From Ignavibacteria bacterium (GTDB taxonomy: Bacteria > Bacteroidota > Ignavibacteria > Ignavibacteriales > Melioribacteraceae), in the NCBI GenBank assembly GCA_011049495.1, contig DSBF01000009.1:1-17628 (forward strand): 17,628 nucleotides of DNA. The letters run 5' to 3'. Below the pieces are notes generated by a model that ran no database searches, was not told where the DNA came from, and was given only the letters and a program-made list of their open reading frames with translations. The position numbers and the translations under genes were made by a program. Shown in pieces: positions 7,076 through 14,837 of this stretch. Position 1 is the first letter of the stretch. Every line of letters starts with the position of its first letter.

Positions 7076-9109
7076 TTATTTAACTTTTGACCCGGTTGGA
7101 ACGGACGAATCAACTTCAATAACTTTAACACCATCGCCATAATCAGCAGCTAATATCATTCCTTGTGATTCATTTCCAAAAAGTTTTGCAGGCTTCAAAT
7201 TTGAAACTATTATAACTTTCTTGCCTATCAATTGTTCCGGTTTATAATCTTTGGCAATCCCGGCAATTACCTGCCGCTCTTCCTCGGCAATCCTTACTTT
7301 TAATTTTAAAAGTTTTTCACTCTTTTTGATATTTTCGGCAGCAACTACTTCGGCAACTTTTAGTTTTATTTTTGCAAAATCTTCAATTGCTATTTCTTCA
7401 TCTGCTTCGACCACACCCTCAACTATGCCGAGTTTGTTAATTTGTTTTTCGATTTGCTCGTCTTCAATCTTATTGAATAATATTTCTGCTTTATTCAATT
7501 TATGCCCGGCTTTCAGATTATCACCATCGACTGAATACCAATTTGTCGGCTCAGCATTCAACATCTTAAAAATCTTATCTGATGATGCGGGAATAACCGG
7601 ACTAAACAATTGAGCAAGTGAATAAATTGTCTGCAAACAAATATTAAGTGTAGTGGCACAGACTGCTTTATCATTTTTTATCGTTTTCCACGGCTGCGAA
7701 TCATTGAAATACTTGTTTGCTGCGCGGGCTAAATTCATTATCTCAAGAGTTGCTTCTTTTATTTTGTAATTTTCAATTAGGTCACCAACTTTTTTAGGAT
7801 AACTTTTCAGGAGTTCCAGCATTTCGGAATCAATCTGTTCTAATTTTTCTCTTTTAGGAACTTCAGCATCAAAATTCTTATGAACAAAAGTGAATGTCCG
7901 GTTAATAAAATTACCGAGTATGTCTGCTAATTCATCATTATTTTTTGATTGAAATTCTTTCCAGTAGAAATCGGTATCCTTATTTTCAGGTAAATTAGCT
8001 GCAAGTGTATAACGAAGCGGATCGGCAGGAAATAATTTCAAGAAATCGATTACATCAATTCCCCAACCGCGCGATTTAGAAAACTTTTTACCTTCAAAAT
8101 TTAGGAATTCGTTTGCCGGTACATTCTGCGGTAAAATAAATTTATCATCGTTTACATCGTTCCACGCTAAAAGTATTGCTTGGAAAATGATCGTATGGAA
8201 AACAATATTATCTTTCCCGATAAATGCTACATATTTTGTCTGCTGATCCTGCCAATACTTTCGCCAAAAATCAGGTTCGCCTTTCTGTTTAGATAATTCA
8301 ATCGTTGCCGAAATATATCCGAGCACAGCTTCAAACCAAACGTAAATAACTTTACCTTCCGCATTATCTAAAGGAACTTTCACACCCCAATCAAGATCAC
8401 GAGTAATTGCTCTATCTCCTAATCCCTCTTTGAACCAACCTTTGCAATATTTCAGTACATTATCTTTCCATTTATATTCGGCATGCATTTGATCAACATA
8501 TTTTTCAATTCTTTCTTGAAACTTGCCTAATGGAAAATACCAATGCGAAGTTTCTTTTAGTTTCGGAGTTTCACCCGTTACTTTACTTTTAGGATTTTTC
8601 AATTCGGATGGATCATACAACGAACCACATTTTTCACATTCATCACTTCTTGCTTCTTCGTAACCGCATTTGGGACAGGTTCCCTCAACATAACGATCGG
8701 GCAAAAACATTTTTGCTTTTTCATCATAAAACTGGAAGGTTTTTTTCTCTATTAATAAATCTTGATCGTGAAAAACTTTAAAAAATTTCTGTGCATTTTC
8801 ATGGTGGGTTTTTAAAGAAGTTCTGGAATATATGTCGAATGACATACCGAATTTGTTGAATGCTTCCTTATTAATATTATGATAACGATCGATAATTTCT
8901 TGAGGCTTAACATTTTCTTTGTCTGCTGTAATGGTAATGGGTACACCGTGTTCATCGGAACCGCAAATATAAATGATATCGCTTCCTTTTGAACGATGAT
9001 ATCTAACATAAATATCTGCGGGTAAATAGGCACCGCTTAGGTGACCGAGATGAATTGGACCATTGGCATATGGAAGCGCCGAAGTAACTAAAATCTTTTC
9101 TTTATCCAC
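7076..9109 (-). CDS. metG: Methionyl-tRNA synthetase with C-terminal tRNA-binding domain
   Basis: Charges tRNA-Met with methionine in the cytoplasm. From GTG 9109 the product is 677 residues, like the long bacterial MetRS form. Near the N-terminus is ILVTSALPYANGPIHLGH with the HIGH-type motif (residues ~20-23). A zinc knuckle has four Cys (CPKC and CEKC, ~145-161), and the KMSKS-type loop is KFSKS (~342-346). The last ~110 residues form the EMAPII/Trbp111-like OB fold (KIKLKVAEVVAAENIKKSEK, ending VPTGSKVK), which dimerises and binds tRNA. The frame can be extended to an ATG at 9190, but that codon lies in the loop of a terminator-like hairpin and adds 27 residues absent from the family. GTG 9109 puts the catalytic motif at the normal distance. 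No clear ribosome site precedes it, so the start is moderately sure. Confidence 0.95.
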   Translation of the reverse strand: MDKEKILVTSALPYANGPIHLGHLSGAYLPADIYVRYHRSKGSDIIYICGSDEHGVPITITADKENVKPQEIIDRYHNINKEAFNKFGMSFDIYSRTSLKTHHENAQKFFKVFHDQDLLIEKKTFQFYDEKAKMFLPDRYVEGTCPKCGYEEARSDECEKCGSLYDPSELKNPKSKVTGETPKLKETSHWYFPLGKFQERIEKYVDQMHAEYKWKDNVLKYCKGWFKEGLGDRAITRDLDWGVKVPLDNAEGKVIYVWFEAVLGYISATIELSKQKGEPDFWRKYWQDQQTKYVAFIGKDNIVFHTIIFQAILLAWNDVNDDKFILPQNVPANEFLNFEGKKFSKSRGWGIDVIDFLKLFPADPLRYTLAANLPENKDTDFYWKEFQSKNNDELADILGNFINRTFTFVHKNFDAEVPKREKLEQIDSEMLELLKSYPKKVGDLIENYKIKEATLEIMNLARAANKYFNDSQPWKTIKNDKAVCATTLNICLQTIYSLAQLFSPVIPASSDKIFKMLNAEPTNWYSVDGDNLKAGHKLNKAEILFNKIEDEQIEKQINKLGIVEGVVEADEEIAIEDFAKIKLKVAEVVAAENIKKSEKLLKLKVRIAEEERQVIAGIAKDYKPEQLIGKKVIIVSNLKPAKLFGNESQGMILAADYGDGVKVIEVDSSVPTGSKVK

Positions 9110-9178
9110 TTTATAACCATTTTTTGATAAGTTGTAAATATAAGAAATTTCTAAGAAAGTAAGATTTAAGATTGGTGT

Positions 9179-9203
9179 AAATCCCGGCATAAAACCGGGA
9201 TTT
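9179..9203 (-). terminator. Terminator-like hairpin after the FKBP gene
   Basis: A perfect 9-bp palindromic stem, AAATCCCGG at 9179-9187 and CCGGGATTT at 9195-9203, with a 7-base loop. It begins about 10 bases after the FKBP stop and lies before metG, so it probably ends the FKBP transcript. The T-run after the stem is short on both strands, so termination strength is uncertain. Confidence 0.65.
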
Positions 9204-9213
9204 ATCGAATAAT

Positions 9214-9642
9214 TTATGAGATATCTACAAGTTTAATATCGAATGTAAGGTCTTTTCCGGCTAAGGGATGATTTGCATCTAATTCAATTTGTGTATCTGA
9301 AATATCGGTAACAGTTACAACAACATTTTGACCGTTTTGCTGCGGAAGCTGAAATTGTTGTCCAAGTTCCGGATTAAAATCCGGTGGAAGTTTTTCTTTT
9401 TCAATTTTAAGAACCATTTCATCAACTCTAGGTCCGTAAGCATCATCGGAAGGGATATTGACAGTAACTGATTCACCGGTTTTTAACCCTAAAACGGCAT
9501 TTTCAAAACCGGGTATAACTTGCTGGCTGCCAATCTCAAATTCCAACGGCTCGCGGTCTTTTGATGAATCAAATTCGGAACCATCATTTAATCTACCGGT
9601 ATAGTGAACTTTTACCTTATCACCTTTTTTAGCTTCACTCAT
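9214..9642 (-). CDS. FKBP-type peptidyl-prolyl isomerase (SlyD-like)
   Basis: A 142-residue soluble FKBP-fold isomerase. Residues 8-70 carry the FKBP core blocks VKVHYTGRLNDGSEFDSS, EFEIGSQQVIPGFENAVLGL and GESVTVNIPSDDAYG. Residues ~75-120 are the inserted flap (IF) domain characteristic of SlyD, which gives chaperone activity. The fold closes with ANHPLAGKDLTFDIKLVDI. Unlike E. coli SlyD there is no His/Cys-rich metal-binding tail; the protein ends at the FKBP core. No signal peptide is present, so it is cytoplasmic. The start at 9642 is supported by AAAGGA 7 bases upstream. Hairpins on both sides suggest a single-gene transcript. Confidence 0.94.
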   Translation of the reverse strand: MSEAKKGDKVKVHYTGRLNDGSEFDSSKDREPLEFEIGSQQVIPGFENAVLGLKTGESVTVNIPSDDAYGPRVDEMVLKIEKEKLPPDFNPELGQQFQLPQQNGQNVVVTVTDISDTQIELDANHPLAGKDLTFDIKLVDIS

Positions 9643-9662
9643 TTTAATTCCTTTCTTTATTC

Positions 9663-9692
9663 AAAAAAAAACCGTTCACAAAAATGAACGGC
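9663..9692 (-). terminator. Rho-independent terminator of the acyl-CoA synthetase gene
   Basis: On the minus strand, CCGTTCA pairs with TGAACGG (7 bp, 9685-9691 with 9672-9678). The loop is six bases and the stem is followed by nine T residues (9671-9663). The position, after the acyl-CoA synthetase stop and before the FKBP start, fits a textbook intrinsic terminator. Confidence 0.88.
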
Positions 9693-9729
9693 TTTTAAAA
9701 GTAAAAAATATATTAACCAATACCAAAAT

Positions 9730-11553
9730 CTAACCTTCCAAGCCCTTGTACATTTCTTCAATTAAGTGAGAATAACGTTCTTCAACAACTTTTCTCTTAA
9801 TTTTTAAGGAAGGTGTCATTTCTCCGCCTTCAATTGAGAATGGTTTTTCAAGAACTTTAAATTTACGTACCCGTTCAAAATTGGCAAGATTCTTTTGGAA
9901 CTGACCGAGTTCTTTTTCGAGTAATTCATAGATTTGTTTCTTCTCAATAAGTTCCATCGGGTCTTTGTATTGAATTCTATTAGCATCGGCATATTCTTGT
10001 AAAGCTTCAAAATCCGGAACAATAAGAGCACTCAAAAACATTCTTCTATCGCCAATTAAAACAAATTGATCAATATATTTACTTGCGAGGAACATATTTT
10101 CAATTGGTGTGGGTGCGATGTATTTACCACCTGAAGTTTTAAAAAGATGTTTTTTTCTATCGGTAATAATCAAAAATCCTTCAGCATCAAAAACACCAAT
10201 ATCCCCGGTATAAAGCCAGCCGTTCTTTAATGTTTCTTCGGTTTCTTTTTTGTTTTTGTAATACCCTTTCATAATATTAGGACCCGAAGCAAGAATTTCG
10301 CCATCTTGGGCAATTTTTACTTCAACTCCGGGCATTGGTTTACCAACTGATCCGAATTTATAATCATTTAACCGGTTTGCAGAAATAACAGGTGAAGATT
10401 CCGTTAAGCCGTAACCTTCAATAACCAGCAGCCCAACGGATTCAAAAAATAAACCAAGGTCTCTTGCTAAAGCGGCTCCGCCTGAGATAAAGAAACGAAG
10501 GTTGCCACCTGTTCTAGCTCGTAATTTTTTGAAAACAAGTTTATCTGCTAAGGTACGTTTAAGCGATAATCCGATTGGAACACCATCTCTACTCTTTTTT
10601 GCATCCATGTAATTTCTTCCAACTTCGAGCGCCCAATTAAATATTTTTTGTTTCTTTGGAGGTTGCGATTCAACATTTCGTTTAATTCTACTATAAATTC
10701 TTTCAAATAACCGGGGGACTGCAGTCATAATTGTCGGTTTAATTTCGGTCATATTTTGCGCAACTTTTTCGATGCTCTCGGCATAGCAAATCATACCTCC
10801 GCAGGAGAATGCAGTATAGTAACCTGCCATTCGTTCAAAAATATGACAAAGCGGAAGGAATGAAAGAAAAATATCATTCTCGTCAATATGAAAAATTTCA
10901 TGAGCAGCTTTTACATTAGAAACAATATTTTTATGAGTGAGCATAACTCCTTTCGGTTCACCGGTTGTTCCGGATGTATAAATAATTGTACAGAGGTCAT
11001 CCTCATTACAAGTGTTTGCGCTTTCTTCAAAATGAGTCGGATTCTCTTTTTTAAATTCATCGCCCTTCTTTAATATACTTTCAAAAGAATAAACTCCTTT
11101 ATCACCGGTTGTATCATTATTGTTCATAACAACAATAAACTGAAGAGCTTTACACTTATCTCGAATTTTTAATATCTTATTTAACTGAAACTTATTTGAA
11201 ACAATAATTCCAACCGATTCGGAATTATTCAAAATAAATTCAACAGTATCCGATGTAGAAATGGGATAAAGAGGAACATCAATAGCTCCGAGCCCCAGAA
11301 TAGCCATATCCGAATAAACCCACTCAGGTCTATTTTCAGAAATGATCGCAACTTTGTCGAGTCTTTTAACCCCCAATGATGCTAACCCGTTTGCAAATCT
11401 TTCGGTTGTGCTAAAAAGTTCGTCGTAAGTAATACCGGAATATTCAGTATCAAATTTATATTTGAGTACAGGTCTTTCTTTCCCGATACCAAATTCTCTG
11501 GTAATCTGAAAAAATAGTTGAGGTATTGTTTTGAAGTCTTTGTAGATAGGCAT
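9730..11553 (-). CDS. Long-chain acyl-CoA synthetase (AMP-forming, FadD15-like)
   Basis: A 607-residue member of the ANL adenylating superfamily (COG1022 type), predicted to activate long-chain fatty acids to acyl-CoA via an acyl-AMP intermediate. The phosphate-binding loop is TIIYTSGTTGEPKGVMLTH (~189-207). GYGLTESSPVIS supplies the acyl-adenylate motif (~380). YTGDIG and DRKKHLFKTSGGKYIAP (~447-475) form the hinge and C-terminal domain with the expected charged residues. The C-terminal block FERVRKFKVLEKPFSIEGG and TPSLKIKRK fit the bacterial/plant LACS type. Fatty-acid chain length cannot be read from sequence. The start is firm: AGAGGAGAG lies just before ATG 11553. It is divergent from the YqaA-like gene, and a strong terminator follows it. 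Confidence 0.94.
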   Translation of the reverse strand: MPIYKDFKTIPQLFFQITREFGIGKERPVLKYKFDTEYSGITYDELFSTTERFANGLASLGVKRLDKVAIISENRPEWVYSDMAILGLGAIDVPLYPISTSDTVEFILNNSESVGIIVSNKFQLNKILKIRDKCKALQFIVVMNNNDTTGDKGVYSFESILKKGDEFKKENPTHFEESANTCNEDDLCTIIYTSGTTGEPKGVMLTHKNIVSNVKAAHEIFHIDENDIFLSFLPLCHIFERMAGYYTAFSCGGMICYAESIEKVAQNMTEIKPTIMTAVPRLFERIYSRIKRNVESQPPKKQKIFNWALEVGRNYMDAKKSRDGVPIGLSLKRTLADKLVFKKLRARTGGNLRFFISGGAALARDLGLFFESVGLLVIEGYGLTESSPVISANRLNDYKFGSVGKPMPGVEVKIAQDGEILASGPNIMKGYYKNKKETEETLKNGWLYTGDIGVFDAEGFLIITDRKKHLFKTSGGKYIAPTPIENMFLASKYIDQFVLIGDRRMFLSALIVPDFEALQEYADANRIQYKDPMELIEKKQIYELLEKELGQFQKNLANFERVRKFKVLEKPFSIEGGEMTPSLKIKRKVVEERYSHLIEEMYKGLEG

Positions 11554-11570
11554 CCCACTCTCCTCTTTTG

Positions 11571-11624
11571 TTGTGTCTCAATTTAACTTCGGTTGTAAAA
11601 AATTGCAATAAAATAGAGACAAAA
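11571..11624. promoter_or_regulatory. Imperfect inverted repeat upstream of the acyl-CoA synthetase gene
   Basis: Two 14-base arms, 11571-11584 (TTGTGTCTCAATTT) and 11611-11624, are reverse complements at 12 of 14 positions around a perfect TGTCTC/GAGACA core. They lie in the 137-base divergent gap, the near arm 18 bases before ATG 11553. This could be an operator for a dimeric regulator of the acyl-CoA synthetase, or chance in AT-rich DNA. I could not place a promoter in this gap with confidence. Confidence 0.35.
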
Positions 11625-11690
11625 TACATTTTCTTTTTTCTTCATTTACCATCATTTTTTTAGTATTATTGCGCTTCGTAAATCTTACTG

Positions 11691-12305
11691 ATGAAAATAC
11701 TTCGTAAAATATATGACTGGGTGCTGCACTGGGCTGATACTCCTTACGGTCCAATTGCATTATTTATTTTAGCCTTTGCAGAAGCTTCTTTTTTTCCAAT
11801 TCCGCCTGATGCATTACTAATAGCTTTAGCACTTGGCGCAAGAAGTAAGTCATTCAAATTTGCTATCAATACTACAATCGGTTCTGCAACCGGAGCTTTA
11901 CTCGGTTATGCAATTGGATATTTTATTTGGTGGGGATTTGACGGCAGCTTTTCAGTCGTTGCCCTATTCTTTTTTGATAACATACCGGGTTTTACTCAAG
12001 ATATTTTTTATAACGTTCAAAATTTATATGACGAATGGAATTTTTGGATAATATTTACTGCCGGTTTTACTCCAATCCCATATAAAGTTTTTACAATTTC
12101 GGCGGGTGCATTTGAAATTAACTTAGCTATGTTTGTAATTGCTTCCGTTATAAGCAGAGCAGCCCGATTCTTTTTGGTTGCTTATCTAATTTGGAGATTC
12201 GGGTCACAAATAAAAAGTTTTATCGACAAATATTTTAATATGCTTGCAATACTTTTTACCGTATTGCTTATCGGTGGATTTGTGCTCGTAAAATATTTAT
12301 TATAG
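11691..12305 (+). CDS. YqaA/VTT-family (SNARE-associated type) inner-membrane protein
   Basis: A 204-residue multi-spanning membrane protein of the YqaA branch of the VTT/DedA superfamily. Family blocks are EASFFPIPPDALLIALALG (~30-49), GALLGYAIGY (~68-77), and FTAGFTPIPYKVFTISAGAFE (~120-140) followed by SRAARFFLVAYLIWRFG. The paired re-entrant 'FPIPPD' and 'FTPIPYK' segments are the hallmark of the superfamily. Some VTT/DedA proteins move lipids across membranes or affect proton homeostasis, but the YqaA branch has no settled function, so none is assigned. It is the only plus-strand gene in the interior of the window. Its stop lies one base from the transketolase stop (tail to tail). No strong ribosome site precedes ATG 11691. 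Confidence 0.88.
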   Translation: MKILRKIYDWVLHWADTPYGPIALFILAFAEASFFPIPPDALLIALALGARSKSFKFAINTTIGSATGALLGYAIGYFIWWGFDGSFSVVALFFFDNIPGFTQDIFYNVQNLYDEWNFWIIFTAGFTPIPYKVFTISAGAFEINLAMFVIASVISRAARFFLVAYLIWRFGSQIKSFIDKYFNMLAILFTVLLIGGFVLVKYLL

Positions 12306-12306
12306 T

Positions 12307-14313
12307 TCAACTCTTCATCAGACTCTTTGCTTCTTTTACAATATTCTCAACCGTTAAACCAAAATGTTCATATATCTGTTCATAAGGTGCAGAGATACCA
12401 AAACCTTCTATTGAAATAATTTTACCTTCATCACCAACATATTTCTGCCAACCAAGACCAACACCCGCTTCAATTGAAATTCTTTTCTTTACTGATTTAG
12501 GAAGTATAGATTCCTTATAATCTTCACTTTGTTCATCAAATAATTCCCAAGAAGGCATACTAACAACACGAGTATTAATACCATCGGATTCAAGTTTTTC
12601 CGCTGAATCAATAGCGATTTCTACTTCGGAACCGGTTGCGATTAAAATTAACTCAGGTGTACCGGAACAATTTTTTATTATATAAGCTCCTTTTGCCGTA
12701 CCATCAGCCGAAGCATATTTTGTTCTATCTATTATACTAATTTTCTGCCTAGTTAAAGCAATTGCAACAGGTCTTTTCTTTTCCTTTAAGGCAATACGCC
12801 ATGCTTCTGTTACTTCGTTCGCATCGGATGGTCTAATTACAACAAGATGAGGAATTGCTCGAAGCGAAGCAAACTGTTCAACCGGTTGATGAGTTGGACC
12901 GTCTTCACCTAACCCAACGCTATCATGAGTAAAAACATAAATCGGGTTGATCTCCATCAATGCCGCAAGACGAATCGGAGGACGCATGTATTCCGAAAAT
13001 ATTAAAAATGTACTTCCTACGGCTCTTAATCCTCCATAGAGTGAAACACCATTCATAATCGATCCCATTCCGTGTTCTCTAATTCCGTATGCAATATTTC
13101 TTCCTGTAGGATGTTCTTTAGAAAATTTCTTTTCATCTTTAATATCTGTTAAAGTTGAAGCATCCAAATCAGCGGAACCGCTCAACAATGCCGGGAAGAA
13201 TTTTGCAAAACTATTAATCACTTTGTTTGATGCACTACGGGTAGCAATTTTTTCTCCATAATTTTCAAATTTATGAAGATGTTTTTCCCATTCATTATCT
13301 ACTTTATCATTAATTAAGGATGATAACAATTCAGCATCACCGGGATATTTATCTTGATATTTTTTAAGAAGTGAGTTCCATTCATCTTCTTTCTTCTTCC
13401 CAATTTCTTTAAGCGATGAAAATTTTTCTTTAACCTCATCAGGTATGTAGAAAGTTTTATCTGAAGGGAAATTCAAATTTTCTTTTGCCAGTTTAACTTC
13501 TGCTTCTCCTAAAGGCGCACCATGAACCGAAGATGTTCCTTGTTTGTTTGGGCTTCCGTAACCGATTATAGTATTAGTTATTATCAAATGCGGTTGCGAA
13601 GTATTTTCTTTGGCTTTTTTAATCGCGGCTCTAACTTCTTCCAAATTGTTTACATCATTGATTTGCGAGACTGCCCAGCCATAACTTTCGAATCTTTTTC
13701 TTGCATCATCCGACATTGAGAGTTTCGTACTTCCGTCAATCGTAATTTTGTTATTGTCATAAAACACAATAAGTTTACCAAGTTTATTATGACCGGCGAA
13801 ACTTGCCGCTTCGTGTGAAACACCTTCCATTAAATCACCATCACCGGCAATTGCATAGACCCAGTTATCAATTATTCCGATATCATCTTTATTAAATTTT
13901 GCAGACATAAATTTATTTGCTAAAGCCATACCGCATGCATTTGCAAAACCTTGCCCCAAAGGACCCGTAGTGGTTTCGACACCATCGGCTAAACCAAATT
14001 CAGGATGACCGGGCGTAATACTTTTGTATTGTCTAAAATTTTTCAATTCATCTAATGAAACTTTGTAACCGGATAGATGAAGTAAGCTATACAGAAGCAT
14101 ACTGCCATGTCCGGCAGAAAGTACAAATCTATCGCGGTTATACCATTTTGCATTATAAGGATTATGATTCATCACTTCGGTAAATAAAATATAAGCAAGT
14201 GGTGCGCATCCCATCGGCATACCCGGATGACCGGAGTTTGCTTTTTGTATTGCATCAACTGCTAAAAACCTAATAGTATTGATTGATAAGTTGTCTAGTT
14301 CATTTTTGTTCAT
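12307..14313 (-). CDS. tkt: Transketolase
   Basis: A 668-residue full-length thiamine-diphosphate enzyme of the pentose phosphate pathway. It moves two-carbon ketol units between sugar phosphates. The N-terminal ThDP/Mg motif is GDGDLMEGVSHEAASFAGHN, continuing to the closing FYDNN (~155-190). The early block ANSGHPGMPMGCAPLAY (residues 21-37) carries the substrate and cofactor His. The pyrimidine-binding domain shows GIREHGMGSIMNG, then FTHDSVGLGEDGPTHQPVEQ with active-site His residues. The C-terminal domain (ELILIATGSEVEIAIDSAEK, then SIEAGVGLGWQKYVG) is complete. ATG 14313 has GGAG about 7 bases upstream. A small unrecognised gene ends 12 bases upstream, so the two are probably co-transcribed. 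Confidence 0.96.
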   Translation of the reverse strand: MNKNELDNLSINTIRFLAVDAIQKANSGHPGMPMGCAPLAYILFTEVMNHNPYNAKWYNRDRFVLSAGHGSMLLYSLLHLSGYKVSLDELKNFRQYKSITPGHPEFGLADGVETTTGPLGQGFANACGMALANKFMSAKFNKDDIGIIDNWVYAIAGDGDLMEGVSHEAASFAGHNKLGKLIVFYDNNKITIDGSTKLSMSDDARKRFESYGWAVSQINDVNNLEEVRAAIKKAKENTSQPHLIITNTIIGYGSPNKQGTSSVHGAPLGEAEVKLAKENLNFPSDKTFYIPDEVKEKFSSLKEIGKKKEDEWNSLLKKYQDKYPGDAELLSSLINDKVDNEWEKHLHKFENYGEKIATRSASNKVINSFAKFFPALLSGSADLDASTLTDIKDEKKFSKEHPTGRNIAYGIREHGMGSIMNGVSLYGGLRAVGSTFLIFSEYMRPPIRLAALMEINPIYVFTHDSVGLGEDGPTHQPVEQFASLRAIPHLVVIRPSDANEVTEAWRIALKEKKRPVAIALTRQKISIIDRTKYASADGTAKGAYIIKNCSGTPELILIATGSEVEIAIDSAEKLESDGINTRVVSMPSWELFDEQSEDYKESILPKSVKKRISIEAGVGLGWQKYVGDEGKIISIEGFGISAPYEQIYEHFGLTVENIVKEAKSLMKS

Positions 14314-14325
14314 TTTATCTCCATG

Positions 14326-14661
14326 TTAAAATTCTTCACCGTAAAATTCACCGTCCACAATCGGTGTTACGCAAATTAATGGTTTATCCGGGACTTCAAA
14401 TTCGGAAAATATTTCTTCAAACAATCTATAATGCATCCCTTGTTTTTCTAATTTAGCAAATCGTTTGTAAGGCATAAATCTGCCGTACTTGTCAACCGGT
14501 GAATCAAATAAAAGAGCGGAATTAAAATCTTGTTTAGCATTTCTTTTTAAGAAATCAATTTTTTCCTCATCACTTCCTGTTTGTTGATATGCTTTTGCTC
14601 TGAAAGCGGTTACCAAATCATTTTCAATGACAAGGTAAATATTTAGAATTGTTTCGTTCAA
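14326..14661 (-). CDS. Small conserved-looking protein of unknown function ahead of transketolase
   Basis: I do not recognise this 111-residue protein. It has no signal peptide or membrane segment and is probably cytoplasmic. The N-terminal ~50 residues look helical (ENDLVTAFRAKAYQQTGSD, FLKRNAKQDFNSALL). The second half is rich in aromatic and charged residues (KYGRFMPYKRFAKLEKQGMH, FEEIFSEFEVPDKPLICVTP) and ends in an acidic tail, YGEEF. The only start is TTG 14661, with no good ribosome site and no nearby in-frame ATG, so the N-terminus is uncertain. It is judged real because the frame is open throughout, the composition is protein-like, and it ends 12 bases before tkt in the same direction. 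A link with transketolase is only inferred from position. Confidence 0.6.
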   Translation of the reverse strand: MNETILNIYLVIENDLVTAFRAKAYQQTGSDEEKIDFLKRNAKQDFNSALLFDSPVDKYGRFMPYKRFAKLEKQGMHYRLFEEIFSEFEVPDKPLICVTPIVDGEFYGEEF

Positions 14662-14696
14662 ATTAATTTTTATTGTTGGTAAATATATTTAAAGAT

Positions 14697-14741
14697 CAGC
14701 ACAGATTATTTCATAAAAAAGCTAAATTATAACCTGTGCTG
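14697..14741 (-). terminator. Long-stem hairpin between fumC and the small tkt-upstream gene
   Basis: CAGCACAGATTAT (14697-14709) pairs with ATAACCTGTGCTG (14729-14741). In minus-strand RNA this is a 13-bp stem with one G-U pair and a 19-base loop; in plus-strand RNA the same position is an A-C mismatch. That points to a role in the minus-strand transcript, either ending fumC mRNA or structuring the leader of the next gene. No good T-run follows on the minus strand, so it is not a standard intrinsic terminator. Confidence 0.4.
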
Positions 14742-14837
14742 TAATTTTTTGGTTGCTATTTTCAACAACACATTATTTAATGCAATACTGAACAAACAAA
14801 ATAAACAGTAACCACGGAATCAAAACTTAAAAAATAA

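Noticed and set aside
7251..7613. A 120-codon plus-strand frame opposite the metG C-terminus
   Set aside because: It is Ser/Ile/Phe-rich, the typical mirror image of a Lys/Glu-rich coding region, and is antisense to the conserved tRNA-binding domain.
11578..11760. Minus-strand 60-codon frame across the divergent promoter gap
   Set aside because: It overlaps the start of the YqaA-like gene, has no recognisable features and no ribosome site.
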